Shown: positions 26,903-39,011, numbered from the stretch's first letter. The stretch: 64,000 bases of DNA from Pseudomonas fulva NBRC 16637 = DSM 17717 (GCF_000730565.1 NZ_BBIQ01000015.1:1-64000), one strand, 5' to 3'. Notes: generated by a model not told the origin, from the sequence alone. A program made the numbers and translations.

Positions 26903-27062
26903 GGGTCACAAGAGCATAAGACCGCAAAAAAAAGACAAAGTTTCACTTATAAATCAATGAGTTGACGAATTGTGTACAACCCATGCAATTCGTCGGATAT
27001 TCGTTGCCACTGGCTGCAGATAGAAGCACATTCGCCTCGTCATCACTCTGAGGCTCTCTTGA

Positions 27063-27542
27063 ATGAAGAAGTACTCCTCGATTCTGTTGTTGTCTTTCAG
27101 CTTGCTCAGCGGCGTTGCCATGGCAGGCGGCTCCACCGAGGCCGGCATTGGCGGCGCATTGGGTGGGGTACTGGGCTCAGTCGTAGGCCAGTCCATCGGT
27201 GGTAGCACAGGCGGCGCCATAGGCGCAGGCCTGGGCGGCGCCGCCGGCAGTGCGGTGGGCGCCGACAAACGTCAGCGTGGCGAAGCGGCCATCGGCGGTG
27301 CGCTGGGCGCAGCAGGCGGCAACGTGGTGGGCCGTACCGTTGGCGGCACCACCGGCAGCTACATCGGTGCAGCCGCTGGCGGCGGCGCAGGCGGTGCCCT
27401 GGGCAACTACATGGGCAACAAGGCTGATCAGGATGATCGCCGCGACCATCGCCGCTACCGCCGCGACTACGACGACCGCCGTCACTGGGACCGTGGTCAC
27501 CATTACGGCCACCGCAAGCACGGCCGTCATCGCCACCCTTGA
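27063..27542 (+). CDS. Glycine-zipper protein with basic His-rich tail
   Basis: A 159-residue secreted or outer-envelope protein. A signal peptide (MKKYSSILLLSFSLLSGVAMA) is followed by two blocks of small-residue GxxxG repeats (about residues 25-65 and 75-115: GIGGALGGVLGSVVGQSIGG, IGGALGAAGGNVVGRTVGG). The last 35 residues are rich in Arg, His, Asp and Tyr (DRRDHRRYRRDYDDRR...HYGHRKHGRHRHP). Glycine-zipper proteins often insert in or span membranes; the tail could bind nucleic acid, metal or cell-surface polyanions, which is conjecture. It has its own 195-bp upstream region and ends before a REP element. Confidence 0.85.
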   Translation: MKKYSSILLLSFSLLSGVAMAGGSTEAGIGGALGGVLGSVVGQSIGGSTGGAIGAGLGGAAGSAVGADKRQRGEAAIGGALGAAGGNVVGRTVGGTTGSYIGAAAGGGAGGALGNYMGNKADQDDRRDHRRYRRDYDDRRHWDRGHHYGHRKHGRHRHP

Positions 27543-27570
27543 TGGGGCAGCGGTAACCGCTGCGCAAAGA

Positions 27571-27762
27571 CCCCGCCTTGAGGCGTAATGCTGTTCACTT
27601 AAGCGTGTTGGGGCCGTTTCACGGCCCATCGCGGCACAAAGGCCGCTCCCACGATGCCCAGTGAGCCCGCTAACTCAAGCGTCACGCAGTCACTGTGGGG
27701 CCTTGTGCCGCGATGGGTCGCGGAGCGGCCCTAAATGAACAGCATTACGCCTTGAGGCGGGG
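27571..27762. repeat. REP-containing element with terminal inverted repeats, copy 2
   Basis: The left end (27571-27602) and right end (27732-27762) are inverted repeats of about 31 bp with three mismatches; both contain GGCGTAATGCTGTTCA or its complement. Between them lie two REP cores in opposite orientation. The interior matches the element at 2504-2649. The right end carries CGCC-TTGA-GGCG followed by GGTTTTTT, so it also serves as a plus-strand terminator between the convergent glycine-zipper and thioesterase genes. Confidence 0.75.
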
Positions 27763-27767
27763 TTTTT

Positions 27768-28205
27768 TCATGGGGCCTGCTCTGCAAGCGCCGCTAACCT
27801 GGCCGCCAACTGCGCTGGCAGTGCAACCGGCTGGCCACTGGCTCGGTCGATGAACACTTGCACCACCGTCCCCGCCGCACAAGCCTGGGCTTCACCAGGA
27901 CGATACAGCGCCAGCCGGTATTCCACGGTGCTCCCAGCCAGACGCGTCACACCCAGCGCAACCTCCAGTACGTCCGGAAAGCCCGGCAGGGCATAGAAGT
28001 CCGCCGCCGAGCTGACCACGAACGCCGCCAATGCGCCGTCGCGCAGATCCAGTCCGGCTTGCTCAATCAAAAAGGCCTGAATGGCCGTTTCGAAATAAGC
28101 ATGCACGGTCGAGCCCGCGATATGGCCGTTGGCGTCGTTGTCTTGCGCGCGGGTCAGGATCGGATGCACGTGAGAAAAGGCAGTGCGCTGAGGAGGCTGG
28201 ATCAT
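27768..28205 (-). CDS. YbgC/4HBT-like acyl-CoA thioesterase
   Basis: A 145-residue hotdog thioesterase: FSHVHPILTRAQDNDANGHIAGSTVHAYFETAIQAFLIEQAGLD, with the active-site region DNDANGHIAGSTVHAYFE equivalent to the D..GHVNN..Y..Y motif of 4-hydroxybenzoyl-CoA thioesterases, and strands YRLALYRPGEAQACAAGTVVQVFID. I start at the ATG at 28205; the longer frame to 28295 runs through the pckA terminator and is not credible. The substrate is unknown. It reads leftward toward the REP-containing element; pckA is the next gene upstream in the same direction, separated by a terminator. Confidence 0.85.
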   Translation of the reverse strand: MIQPPQRTAFSHVHPILTRAQDNDANGHIAGSTVHAYFETAIQAFLIEQAGLDLRDGALAAFVVSSAADFYALPGFPDVLEVALGVTRLAGSTVEYRLALYRPGEAQACAAGTVVQVFIDRASGQPVALPAQLAARLAALAEQAP

Positions 28206-28293
28206 CGGGCAGGCTCGCGGTTTCACATTGGATGGACACAGTGAATCAGAAAATGAGCCGTTTGACCGAACCAACCTTTTTGAAGCTCCCAGC

Positions 28294-28322
28294 AAAAAGC
28301 CGCCTCGAAGGGCGGCTTTTTT
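28294..28322 (-). terminator. Intrinsic terminator of pckA
   Basis: GCCGCC (28299-28304) and GGCGGC (28311-28316) pair around TCGAAG, flanked by AAAAA on the left and TTTTTT on the right, so it can terminate in both directions. It lies 19 bp after the pckA stop on the minus strand. Confidence 0.88.
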
Positions 28323-28340
28323 ACTACAACCTGCTTCAGC

Positions 28341-29882
28341 TTACAGCTGAGGACCCGCAGCCTTGATGGCATCGGACACATCGAACTTCTTGAAGTTTTC
28401 GATGAACAGGTTGGCCAGGCCCTTGGCGGCTTCGTCGTAGGCAGCCTTGTCAGCCCAGTTGGTGCGCGGGTTGAGCAGGTCAGTCTCGACGCCTGGTACC
28501 GACTTCGGTACGTCCAGGTTGATGATGTCCAGGTGCTCGGTTTCAGCACCGACCAACGCGCCGCTCTGGATGGCAGCGATCACGGCACGGGTGGTCGGAA
28601 TGCTGAAGCGCTTGCCCACACCGTAGCCACCGCCCGTCCAGCCGGTGTTAACCAGGTAGACCTTGGAGTTGAAGCCGTTGATGCGCTTGATCAGCAGCTC
28701 GGCGTATTCACCAGCAGGACGCGGGAAGAACGGCGCGCCGAAGCAGGTGGAGAAGGTCGACTTGATGCCGCCGCCCGAGCCCATTTCGGTGGAGCCGACC
28801 AGCGCGGTGTAGCCGGACAGGAAGTGGTAGGCCGCCTGCTCGTTGTTCAGGATCGACACGGGAGGCAGTACGCCAGTCAGGTCGCAGGTCAGGAAGATGA
28901 CCGCGTTCGGCTCGCCACCCAGGTTCGCCTCGGAGCGCTTGGCCACGTGCTCCAACGGGTAGGCGGCGCGGCTGTTCTGGGTCAGGCTGACGTCGCTGTA
29001 GTCGGCGTGCTTGTTGGCATCGAGCACGACGTTTTCCAGCACGGCGCCATGCTTGATGGCTTTCCAGATGACCGGCTCGTTCTTCTCGGACAGGTCGATG
29101 CACTTGGCGTAGCAGCCACCTTCCATGTTGAAGACGACACCTTCACCCCAACCGTGCTCGTCGTCACCGATCAGGTAACGGCTCTCGTCAGCCGACAGCG
29201 TAGTCTTGCCGGTGCCGGACAGACCGAAGAACAGGGTGACATCACCCTCTTCGCCGATGTTGGCCGCGCAGTGCATTGGCAGTACGTCGGCAGCCGGCAG
29301 CAGGAAGTTCTGTACCGAGAACATGGCTTTTTTCATTTCGCCAGCGTAACGCATGCCAGCGATCAGCACTTTCTTCTGGGCGAAGTTGATGATCACGCAA
29401 CCATCGGAGTTGGTGCCATCACGCTCAGGCTCGCAGACGAAGTTGGCGACGTTGAGGATCTGCCATTCGCCACGGCCAGCCGGGTTGAACTGCTCCGGGT
29501 TGATGAACAGGCAACGACCGAACAGGTTCTGCCAGGCCGTCTGGGTCGTCATCTTGACCGGCAGGTAGTGCTCGGCCGCCGCCCCTACGTGGACGTAGGA
29601 AACGAAGTGATCCTGGGCGTTGTTGAACGCCTCGACGCGGTCCCACAAGGCATCGAACTTGTCGGCCGGGAACTTGCGGTTGATCGGGCCCCAGGCGATG
29701 GCGTCCTGAGTGGAAGGTTCTTCGACGATGAAACGGTCAGCCGGGGAACGGCCGGTACGGTGGCCGGTCTCCACGACCAGTGCACCCGTGTCGGCTAGTA
29801 CACCTTCACCGCGTTGCAGCGCTTCTTTTACCAGCTCATCGACGCTCAGGTCGGTGTACACGGTGTTGTTGGCTTGCGTCAT
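28341..29882 (-). CDS. pckA: Phosphoenolpyruvate carboxykinase (ATP)
   Basis: A 513-residue gluconeogenic enzyme converting oxaloacetate and ATP to PEP, CO2 and ADP. Visible motifs are the P-loop [41 protein letters not shown], the metal/substrate region [13 protein letters not shown] with [19 protein letters not shown], and [16 protein letters not shown] use the ATG at 29882 ([12 protein letters not shown]), twelve codons inside the longest frame, since this is the usual N-terminus in the genus. The leader between this ATG and hslO contains alternative hairpins listed separately. Confidence 0.97.
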   Translation of the reverse strand: MTQANNTVYTDLSVDELVKEALQRGEGVLADTGALVVETGHRTGRSPADRFIVEEPSTQDAIAWGPINRKFPADKFDALWDRVEAFNNAQDHFVSYVHVGAAAEHYLPVKMTTQTAWQNLFGRCLFINPEQFNPAGRGEWQILNVANFVCEPERDGTNSDGCVIINFAQKKVLIAGMRYAGEMKKAMFSVQNFLLPAADVLPMHCAANIGEEGDVTLFFGLSGTGKTTLSADESRYLIGDDEHGWGEGVVFNMEGGCYAKCIDLSEKNEPVIWKAIKHGAVLENVVLDANKHADYSDVSLTQNSRAAYPLEHVAKRSEANLGGEPNAVIFLTCDLTGVLPPVSILNNEQAAYHFLSGYTALVGSTEMGSGGGIKSTFSTCFGAPFFPRPAGEYAELLIKRINGFNSKVYLVNTGWTGGGYGVGKRFSIPTTRAVIAAIQSGALVGAETEHLDIINLDVPKSVPGVETDLLNPRTNWADKAAYDEAAKGLANLFIENFKKFDVSDAIKAAGPQL

Positions 29883-29987
29883 GAGATACCCCATCCGGCC
29901 CGAGGCCGAGTGCTCCAAACGTTTTGTAGTCGTTTCAGAAAAACTACTACAGCGAAAAAAGTGGCCGGATTATGCCAGAAACGCCCA

Positions 29988-30049
29988 AAAAAAGTAGGCC
30001 CCTCCTGTCAGAACCGAGCTTTTGCGCAATTCGACAGGAGAATCTCCTG
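29988..30049 (-). promoter_or_regulatory. Alternative hairpins between hslO and pckA
   Basis: Read on the minus strand after hslO, CAGGAG-ATT-CTCCTG (30049-30035) forms one stem. The CTCCTG arm belongs also to CTCCTGTC-type sequence (30040-30033), which pairs with GACAGGAG (30009-30002) to form a second, mutually exclusive stem. Eight nucleotides after the second stem comes a run of seven T (29994-29988). This could be the hslO terminator or an attenuator in the pckA leader. Confidence 0.5.
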
Positions 30050-30061
30050 CAGTGAAACGTT

Positions 30062-30961
30062 TCAGTGAAGAGTTTCTGAGGCAGAGTCCGTGCCGCCGCC
30101 CGCAAAGAGCTGTGCGACATCGCTGGCATCGAAGAAATACCGCTCATTGCAGAACTGGCAGTCGATCTCCACCGTACCGCCGCATTCCTCCACCAGCGCC
30201 TTGGCATCGGCTTCGCCCAGGCTTACCAGCGCATTGCCGGAACGCTCGCGCGAGCAGCTGCAATTGAAGCGCAGGGGCTGAATGTCGAACAGCCGCACGG
30301 CATCTTCGTGGTACAGGCGGTGAAGCAGGGTTTCGTTGGCTTCCTCCCACTCTTGCGGCTTGAGGGTCTTGGCCAGGGCCACTACATGCTGCCAGCTGTC
30401 CTCACGTTCCTCGTCATCAGGCTGACGGTCACGCGGCAGTTGCTGAAGCAGCAGACCACGGGCCTTGCCGGCCTCGGCGTGCAGCCAGAAACGCGTGTTC
30501 AGCTGTTGGGATTGCACGAAGTAGTTGGTGAAGCATTCCGAGAGGTCGGCGCCGTCTAGTTCGACAGTGCCCTGGTAGCGCTGGCCCCTGACCGGATCGA
30601 TGGTCAGCGTCAGGTGCCCGCCTGGCATCAGCTCGGACAGGGTGGCATCGGCTGCAATCTGGTCGGCCTCGTAGCGGGCCATGCCACGGATGTCGCGGTC
30701 CCCGGAGCACTCGACCATCAGCAAGGGGATAGGCCCTGCCGAGCGCGCCTGCAGGATCAGCAGGCCGTCGAACTTGAGGGCACCGACCAGCAGCGCGGTG
30801 GCGGCCATCAGCTCGCCGAGCAAGGTCTTGACCGGCGCCGGGTACTCGTGACGCGCCAAAACCGCGGCGTAGCTGTCATCGAGAGACACCCACTCGCCGC
30901 GCACATCGCGCTCGTCGAAGATGAAACGTTGGGTGAAATCTGTATCTGGCAAATCGCTCAT
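30062..30961 (-). CDS. hslO: Redox-regulated chaperone Hsp33
   Basis: A 299-residue cytoplasmic holdase activated by oxidation. The N-terminal domain ([34 protein letters not shown]) and substrate-binding core are normal. The C-terminal zinc/redox switch has CSCSRER and [10 protein letters not shown], the CxC and CxxC pairs. The ATG at 30961 is residue 44 of the longest frame; earlier residues overlap the divergent promoter and the PAP2 gene start and are not conserved. Confidence 0.96.
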   Translation of the reverse strand: MSDLPDTDFTQRFIFDERDVRGEWVSLDDSYAAVLARHEYPAPVKTLLGELMAATALLVGALKFDGLLILQARSAGPIPLLMVECSGDRDIRGMARYEADQIAADATLSELMPGGHLTLTIDPVRGQRYQGTVELDGADLSECFTNYFVQSQQLNTRFWLHAEAGKARGLLLQQLPRDRQPDDEEREDSWQHVVALAKTLKPQEWEEANETLLHRLYHEDAVRLFDIQPLRFNCSCSRERSGNALVSLGEADAKALVEECGGTVEIDCQFCNERYFFDASDVAQLFAGGGTDSASETLH

Positions 30962-31066
30962 GGTTGTCTGGCTATCTGAAAATAATGACAAGATAATTGC
31001 CGGGATTTGCAATCCCGTCGTCGAGCGTTTCGGGCGCTCATTCCCGTTAGGAGATCGAGGTATCTT

Positions 31067-31861
31067 ATGGACAATCGACCACTGTTCCAAGCGAGGTGGT
31101 CCTGGGGGCCATTGGTAGCCTGTACGCTACTGCCCATCGCACTACTGTGTTTCTGGTTATGGCCTGTTGGCCAGATGCTGTGCCTGGCATTCGACGAATG
31201 GCTGTTCCACAGCCTCAATGCACCGCTGGCTGAAAACACTGCCTGGCGCTACATCTGGACCGTCGGCAGCCTGCGCCCGTTCGACATCGTCGTCGGCCTG
31301 ATCCTGCTGGCCACGCTGATCCGCGGCGACTGGGTGTTCAAGGCTGCCCAGGTTCGCCAGGCATTTTTCGGCTTTCTGGTCACGCTACTGCTCTTAGTGG
31401 TGATTCGGGCACTGTTTTCCAAGTGGGTCGACGCGGCCGGCTGGCAACACAACAGCCCGTCGATGATGCTCGATGGCGCCGTTCACCTGAGCGACTACTA
31501 CCCACACCTGGAGGCAACCTGGGAGCTGAAGGACCGCTCCAGCAAGAGCTTCCCGGGCGATCATGCCTCGGTATTGCTCATCTGGGCGTTGTTCATGAGC
31601 GTCTTCAGCCGCCGCGTCGGGCAGTACCTGGTGATCTGGGGGCTGGCTGTGGTGTTCATGCTGCCACGCCTGGTCGCTGGCGCACACTGGGGCCAGGATG
31701 ACTACATCGGCGGCCTGTTGATGGCGGTGCTGGCACTGGGCTGGAGCCTGTATACGCCCCTGGCGGCCAGAAGCAGTGCTGCGCTGGTGCGCTGGACCGC
31801 TCCGCTGTTCAGGTTGTTGGGCAGGTTGCCGCTGGTCGGCCGAATGGCCGTGTTGCGCTGA
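31067..31861 (+). CDS. PAP2-family membrane phosphatase, LpxT-like
   Basis: A 264-residue inner-membrane protein with about six hydrophobic helices. The PAP2 phosphatase motifs are visible: K(D)[12 protein letters not shown] (motif 2, catalytic His) and [16 protein letters not shown] (motif 3), with the first motif around KDRSS. The layout resembles LpxT/lipid A phosphotransferases and undecaprenyl-pyrophosphate phosphatases; the substrate is not determined by sequence alone. AGGAG precedes the ATG at 31067. It is divergent from hslO and converges with hslR. Confidence 0.85.
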   Translation: MDNRPLFQARWSWGPLVACTLLPIALLCFWLWPVGQMLCLAFDEWLFHSLNAPLAENTAWRYIWTVGSLRPFDIVVGLILLATLIRGDWVFKAAQVRQAFFGFLVTLLLLVVIRALFSKWVDAAGWQHNSPSMMLDGAVHLSDYYPHLEATWELKDRSSKSFPGDHASVLLIWALFMSVFSRRVGQYLVIWGLAVVFMLPRLVAGAHWGQDDYIGGLLMAVLALGWSLYTPLAARSSAALVRWTAPLFRLLGRLPLVGRMAVLR

Positions 31862-31886
31862 GGCCTGGGCCGCCATGCGGCCACAG

Positions 31887-32288
31887 CTACTCGAAGCTTC
31901 CGTGCAACTGATGTATCTGGCGGCGCTGCTTCTTGGTCGGCCGCCCATCGGTGGTGACACCAGTGGCACCGGCCTTGCGCAGCGCCGCAGCCTGCTCGCG
32001 CCGGCGCACGCTTTCTTCGGTTTCTTCATACAAAGCCTGCGCTTCAGGCGCACCGCGGCGCACCGCCGACAGCGCTTTTACCACCACCGTGCGCTCGTCG
32101 AAGCCTGTACGCAGGACGAATTCATCGCCCACCCGCGGCTCCTTGCCCGGTTTGCATCGCTCACCACGGCAATGCACCTTGCCACTTTCGATGGCCGCCT
32201 TGGCCAGCGCACGCGTCTTGTAGAAACGCGCTGCCCACAACCACTTGTCCAGGCGAACCTTGTCGTCATCTTCGACTTTCTGTGCCAT
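31887..32288 (-). CDS. hslR: Ribosome-associated heat shock protein Hsp15
   Basis: A 133-residue S4-domain RNA-binding protein that rescues 50S subunits carrying stalled peptidyl-tRNA. The S4 domain is at residues 8-60 (DKVRLDKWLWAARFYKTRALAKAAIESGKVHC...KPGKEPRVGDEF). The C-terminal helix is basic (RRGAPEAQALYEETEESVRRREQAAAL...RPTKKQRRQIHQL). It lies near hslO, with the PAP2 gene between them, a common gene neighbourhood in Pseudomonas. It is divergent from rimB. Confidence 0.95.
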   Translation of the reverse strand: MAQKVEDDDKVRLDKWLWAARFYKTRALAKAAIESGKVHCRGERCKPGKEPRVGDEFVLRTGFDERTVVVKALSAVRRGAPEAQALYEETEESVRRREQAAALRKAGATGVTTDGRPTKKQRRQIHQLHGSFE

Positions 32289-32397
32289 CCCGATACCTCG
32301 AATTCCGTGATTGGGGGAACTGTACTACCGTAAGCATCGGATGCAAAAATTCCCCGCCATGCTTACAGTTCACTCTCTCATCCGCTGGGTGCGTTTC

Positions 32398-32880
32398 GTG
32401 AAGACATTTGATCATCTGACTGTAATTGGCCTGCGGGAATGGGTAGCCTTGCCCGAGCTGGGCGTGGCAGGGTTACGCGCCAAGATCGACACCGGCGCCA
32501 GCACCTCCAGCCTGCATGCCACCGAGATAGAACCTTTCGAACGCAATGGCCAGCCGTGGGTCCGATTCACTGCGCACCTGGGTTCGATCGTGCAATTGCG
32601 TCACCGCCGCTGCGAGGCGCCGCTGGTGAGCATGAAAACCATCCGAAGCTCCAATGGCCACGCCCAAACCCGTTATGTCATTCGCACCACGCTCGCGCTG
32701 GGTGACAGGGTATGGGCAGTCGAATTTACCCTGGCTTGCCGCAAGAGCATGCGTTACCGCCTGTTGCTGGGTTCCAAGGCCCTGATTCACGGCCAGTTGG
32801 TCGTCAATCCGGGCCTGAAGTACGTACAAGACAAACCTGCCTTTCCGGCCACCCACACTACCTTGACAGGTGCTGCATGA
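32398..32880 (+). CDS. rimB: RimB-type retropepsin-like ATP-dependent zinc protease family protein
   Basis: A 160-residue DUF785 / RimB family protein with the aspartic-protease motif [14 protein letters not shown] (Asp31 from the GTG start) and C-terminal [23 protein letters not shown]. In P. fluorescens RimB is a protease acting with RimK in the control of ribosomal protein S6 glutamylation. I chose the GTG at 32398 ([16 protein letters not shown]) because conservation begins there; ATGs at 32341 and 32359 give longer N-termini. The stop overlaps the rimK ATG by 4 bp (ATGA), so the two are translationally coupled. Confidence 0.85.
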   Translation: MKTFDHLTVIGLREWVALPELGVAGLRAKIDTGASTSSLHATEIEPFERNGQPWVRFTAHLGSIVQLRHRRCEAPLVSMKTIRSSNGHAQTRYVIRTTLALGDRVWAVEFTLACRKSMRYRLLLGSKALIHGQLVVNPGLKYVQDKPAFPATHTTLTGAA

Positions 32881-33782
32881 AGATCGCTGTGCTTTCGCGT
32901 AATCCGCGTCTGTATTCCACCCGCCGCCTGGTCGAAGCCGGTACCCAGCGTGGTCACGAGATGGTGGTGATCGATACCCTGCGGGCCTACATGAACATCG
33001 CCAGCCACAAGCCGCAGATTCACTACCGCGGCAAGCCACTGGAAGGGTTCGATGCAGTCATCCCGCGTATTGGTGCCTCTGTCACTTTCTATGGCTGCGC
33101 TGTGCTGCGCCAGTTCGAAATGATGGGGGTGTACCCGCTCAACGAATCGGTCGCCATCGCACGCTCGCGCGACAAGCTGCGCTCGCTGCAATTGCTGTCG
33201 CGCCGTGGCATTGGCCTGCCGGTCACCGGCTTTGCCCATTCGCCCGATGATATTCCGGACCTGATCCAGATGGTCCACGGCGCCCCGCTGGTGATCAAGG
33301 TCCTCGAAGGCACCCAAGGCATTGGCGTGGTGCTGTGCGAAACCACCAAGGCGGCCGAATCGGTGATCGAAGCCTTCATGGGGCTCAAGCAGAACATCAT
33401 GGTGCAGGAGTACATCAAGGAAGCCGGTGGTGCCGATATCCGATGCTTTGTGGTGGGTGACAAGGTGATCGCCTCGATGAAGCGCCAGGCCAAACCGGGC
33501 GAGTTCCGCTCCAACCTGCACCGTGGTGGTGTTGCCAGCCTGATCAAGATCACCCCGGAAGAGCGCATGACGGCCATCCGTGCAGCCAAGGTGATGGGCT
33601 TGAGCGTGGCCGGGGTCGACATTCTGCGCTCCAACCACGGCCCACTGGTGATGGAGGTGAACTCGTCACCGGGGCTGGAGGGCATCGAGGTGACTACCGG
33701 CAAGGACGTAGCCGGCATGATCTTCGAACACCTGGAGAAGAACGGCGGGCCCAACCAGACCCGGACCAAGGGCAAGGGCTGA
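32877..33782 (+). CDS. rimK: Ribosomal protein S6 glutamate ligase RimK
   Basis: A 301-residue ATP-grasp ligase that adds glutamates to the C-terminus of ribosomal protein S6. Key segments: [84 protein letters not shown], and the metal site [13 protein letters not shown]. Complete and of family length. It is second in the rimB-rimK operon. It ends 84 bp before the convergent envZ stop, without a clear terminator. Confidence 0.96.
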   Translation: MKIAVLSRNPRLYSTRRLVEAGTQRGHEMVVIDTLRAYMNIASHKPQIHYRGKPLEGFDAVIPRIGASVTFYGCAVLRQFEMMGVYPLNESVAIARSRDKLRSLQLLSRRGIGLPVTGFAHSPDDIPDLIQMVHGAPLVIKVLEGTQGIGVVLCETTKAAESVIEAFMGLKQNIMVQEYIKEAGGADIRCFVVGDKVIASMKRQAKPGEFRSNLHRGGVASLIKITPEERMTAIRAAKVMGLSVAGVDILRSNHGPLVMEVNSSPGLEGIEVTTGKDVAGMIFEHLEKNGGPNQTRTKGKG

Positions 33783-33865
33783 TCACCCCGCTGGCCGCCT
33801 GCCAGGCCCGCCGGCTTCCTCGGCGGCTGATCGCCCCTTGGAAGCACGCCAGGCCAAGCTTGCGG

Positions 33866-35179
33866 TCAGACAGCGTTGCGCGGCAACAGCAACCCCAAGG
33901 GTAACCGTACCCGCGCTTCGATACCGCCTCCGGAACGATTGCGCAGTTCGACGTTTCCGCCATGCTGGGCGGCAATTCGCTTGACGATGGCCAGGCCCAG
34001 GCCGGTGCCTTTGCCGCCTCGCGCACGGTCACCCCGAATGAACGGGTTGAAGATGGTCTCGAGCTCGGATTCGTCGATCCCTGCCCCCCGATCAAGCACG
34101 CTCAGTACCACGTACGGGGCGCTTTCATCCCCCGAGACATAGGCTGCAACCTCGACGCCCTTGCCCGCATGGTGCAGGGCGTTGCCAATCAGGTTGCCCA
34201 GCATGCGCTTGAGCGATACCCGACGCACTGGAAACGGCGGTATGGGCTCCAGGCACAGCCGAACACGCTCCTCGGGCTGGTTGTAGGGTGCAACCACTTC
34301 ACGCACCAACGCTGCAAGATCGACTTCTTCGAGGGGTTCGTCACGCCCGTCGCGAATGAACGCCAGGAACTGGTCGAGAATGGCGTCCATGTCTTCGATG
34401 TCGCGCACCATGTCGTCGCTCAGCTCACTGTCGCTGCCGAGCAGGGACAGTGAAAGCCGCAGCCGGGTCAGCGGGGTGCGCAAGTCGTGGGACACGCCGG
34501 CCAGCATCAACTCGCGCTCGCGCCCGGCTTGCTCGACGTCTTCGGCCATCTGGTTGAAGGCTTTGTACACCTCGGTCATTTCGCTGGGCGTGTCGCTGAC
34601 CGGCAGGCGCACACTGCGCCCCTGGCCAAGCTGGCGCGCGGCGAACACCAGGCGTTTGAGCGGCTGGTTCAATTGACGCACGAATATCCAGGCCGATGCG
34701 GTGGACAGCAAGCCGATGGCCAGGAACCAGCCCAGCACGTTCCAGATTTTCTGCCCGCGCAACGGGTGGGGGTACAACGGCACCTTTAACCAGCCCGGGC
34801 CCAGGCTGGGCGCGTTGACCCACAAGGCAGGCGGCGCATGGATGCGCAGCCGTACCTCGGTGTCCTCGCCAAGCTCGGCCTGCATCTGCCGTTGGTAAAT
34901 CTCGCTATAGGGCCAGTGTTGCTCGCCCTCGGGTACGCCTGCACCGGTCACCCGGATCAGGCCTGCCGCCTCGGCGATCTGGTCACGGTTTTCTTCGTCG
35001 GCCGCCCAATAGGCGCGCAAGGTCAATGCCACGCCGTGGCTGTACTGGCGATCGACCAAGACGTCCTCGTTCATCAGCAGGTAGACCAGGGTCAACGCCT
35101 TGGAGAACAGAACGACGATCAGCACCAGCCACAAGGTGCGCGCGAAGAAACTCTGCGGAAACCACAGCGGCGTCTTCAT
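33866..35179 (-). CDS. envZ: EnvZ/AmgS-type sensor histidine kinase
   Basis: A 437-residue inner-membrane kinase. Helix 1 at about 13-36, periplasmic domain to about 145, helix 2 at about 147-165, HAMP (NQPLKRLVFAARQLGQG), HisKA AGVSHDLRTPLTRLRL (His231), and HATPase with GNLIGNALHHAG, LDRGAGID and GTGLGLAIVKRIAAQHGG. In pseudomonads this pair is often called AmgRS and governs envelope-stress and aminoglycoside tolerance. It starts 13 bp after the ompR stop in the same operon. Confidence 0.95.
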   Translation of the reverse strand: MKTPLWFPQSFFARTLWLVLIVVLFSKALTLVYLLMNEDVLVDRQYSHGVALTLRAYWAADEENRDQIAEAAGLIRVTGAGVPEGEQHWPYSEIYQRQMQAELGEDTEVRLRIHAPPALWVNAPSLGPGWLKVPLYPHPLRGQKIWNVLGWFLAIGLLSTASAWIFVRQLNQPLKRLVFAARQLGQGRSVRLPVSDTPSEMTEVYKAFNQMAEDVEQAGRERELMLAGVSHDLRTPLTRLRLSLSLLGSDSELSDDMVRDIEDMDAILDQFLAFIRDGRDEPLEEVDLAALVREVVAPYNQPEERVRLCLEPIPPFPVRRVSLKRMLGNLIGNALHHAGKGVEVAAYVSGDESAPYVVLSVLDRGAGIDESELETIFNPFIRGDRARGGKGTGLGLAIVKRIAAQHGGNVELRNRSGGGIEARVRLPLGLLLPRNAV

Positions 35180-35192
35180 CTAGGCAGCAGCG

Positions 35193-35933
35193 TCATTTGC
35201 CGGCGTTTCCGTCCGGTACGAACACATAGCCCACACCCCATACCGTCTGGATGTAGCGCGGTTTGGACGGGTCTGGTTCGATCATGCGGCGCAGGCGCGA
35301 GATCTGTACGTCGATGGAGCGCTCCAGCGCATCCCATTCACGCCCGCGTGCCAGGTTCATGAGTTTGTCGCGGGTCAACGGTTCGCGGGCATGCATCACC
35401 AGGGCCTTGAGCACAGCGAATTCACCCGTGGTGAGCATGTGCACTTCGTTGCCACGCTTGAGTTCGCGGGTGGCCAGGGACAGCTCGTAGTCGCCGAAGG
35501 TGACCGACTCGTCCTCGCTGCCCGGCGCACCGGGTACCGAAGGCGCCTGACGGCGCAGCACGGCCTTGACCCGGGCCATCAGCTCGTCGGGGTTGAATGG
35601 CTTGCCGAGGTAGTCGTCGGCGCCCAGTTCCAGGCCCTTGATGCGGCTGAGCTCGTCACCCTTGGCCGTGAGCATGATGATGGGAATCTGGTTGTTGTGC
35701 TGGCGCAGGCGCTTGCAGGCGGACAAGCCGTCTTCGCCCGGTAGCATCAGGTCGAGCACCACCAGGTTGAACACTTCACGCTGGAGCAGGCGGTCCATCT
35801 GCTCGGTGTTGGGGACCGCGCGGGCACGATAACCCTTGCTGGTGAAGAAACGTTCAAGCAGGCTGCTGAGCCCTGGATCGTCATCGACGATCAGAATTTT
35901 TTCACCTTCAGCGGTAGTTGGCGTGCCGGTCAT
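35193..35933 (-). CDS. ompR: OmpR/AmgR-type response regulator
   Basis: A 246-residue regulator: receiver with ILIVDDDPGL, phosphoacceptor Asp61 in VLDLMLPGEDG, KPFNPDELMARV; winged helix with LTTGEFAVLKALVMHAREPLTRDKL, EWDALERSIDVQISRLRRMIEPD and YIQTVWGVGYVF. The match to OmpR is end to end. It is the first gene of the ompR-envZ operon and is divergent from tex (216 bp of intergenic sequence). Confidence 0.96.
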   Translation of the reverse strand: MTGTPTTAEGEKILIVDDDPGLSSLLERFFTSKGYRARAVPNTEQMDRLLQREVFNLVVLDLMLPGEDGLSACKRLRQHNNQIPIIMLTAKGDELSRIKGLELGADDYLGKPFNPDELMARVKAVLRRQAPSVPGAPGSEDESVTFGDYELSLATRELKRGNEVHMLTTGEFAVLKALVMHAREPLTRDKLMNLARGREWDALERSIDVQISRLRRMIEPDPSKPRYIQTVWGVGYVFVPDGNAGK

Positions 35934-36149
35934 GAATTACTCCTCTGGTATCGCTGCGCATTATGGCGTAGCCGCTACAACGCGTGCCGTGAGCATTGTT
36001 AGCAGATTTTTCCCGGGACGCCACTTCCAACTGGCGCCAGGCCATCACCGCAAGCTGTTTGCGATGGGTATAATGCGCCGCTTTCATCCAGCGCCGTCGG
36101 GCGAAAGGCCCACCGGCGACTCCGTATTCAAGAACGTCAGGTGGTTTAC

Positions 36150-38473
<2,324 letters not shown>

Positions 38474-38474
<1 letters not shown>

Positions 38475-38857
38475 TGGACGTGGCACCCGAGTACGTGCAA
38501 AGCGCCTTCAGCCAATTGCTGGGCTGCAGCCTGCAACGCCTGGAAGCGGGCGTTGCCGAGGTGAGCCTGGCGGTGGCGCCGCACCTGCGCAACCGTGGCC
38601 AGAAGCTTCATGGCGGGGCGATCTTCAGCCTGGTGGACATCACCATGGGGCTGGCCTGCTCGTCCAGCCACGGCTTCGACCAGCAGAGCGTCACCCTCGA
38701 ATGCAAGATCAACTACCTGCGCGCCGTCAGCGATGGCGAGGTGCTGTGCACCGCTCGGGTGCTGCACGCAGGCAGACGCACGCTGGTGGTCGACGCTGAC
38801 GTAGTCCAGGACGACAAGCTGGTTGCCAAGGCGCAAGGAACCTTCGTCGCGCTCTAG
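38474..38857 (+). CDS. PaaI-like hotdog thioesterase
   Basis: A 127-residue hotdog thioesterase: FSQLLGCSLQRLEAGVAEVSLAVAPHLRNRGQKLHGGAIFSLVDITMGLACSS, with the PaaI-type HGGAIFSLVD active-site motif, and LECKINYLRAVSDGEVLCTARVLH. It begins in the last base of the tex stop codon, so translation is coupled. The acyl substrate is unknown. Confidence 0.88.
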
Positions 38858-39011
38858 CTCACAAAGCATTATCTGCGGTAACTTCGGCAGTGCGCGCGCA
38901 CTGCTGGGGCCGCGGTAAACCAGGCGACAACGCCCGTTCCCTTCCCCCTACCCTTGTAGACCGTCATCTCTACCCCCATATTGGGGCGACTGACGCGTGA
39001 AGGAATACATC

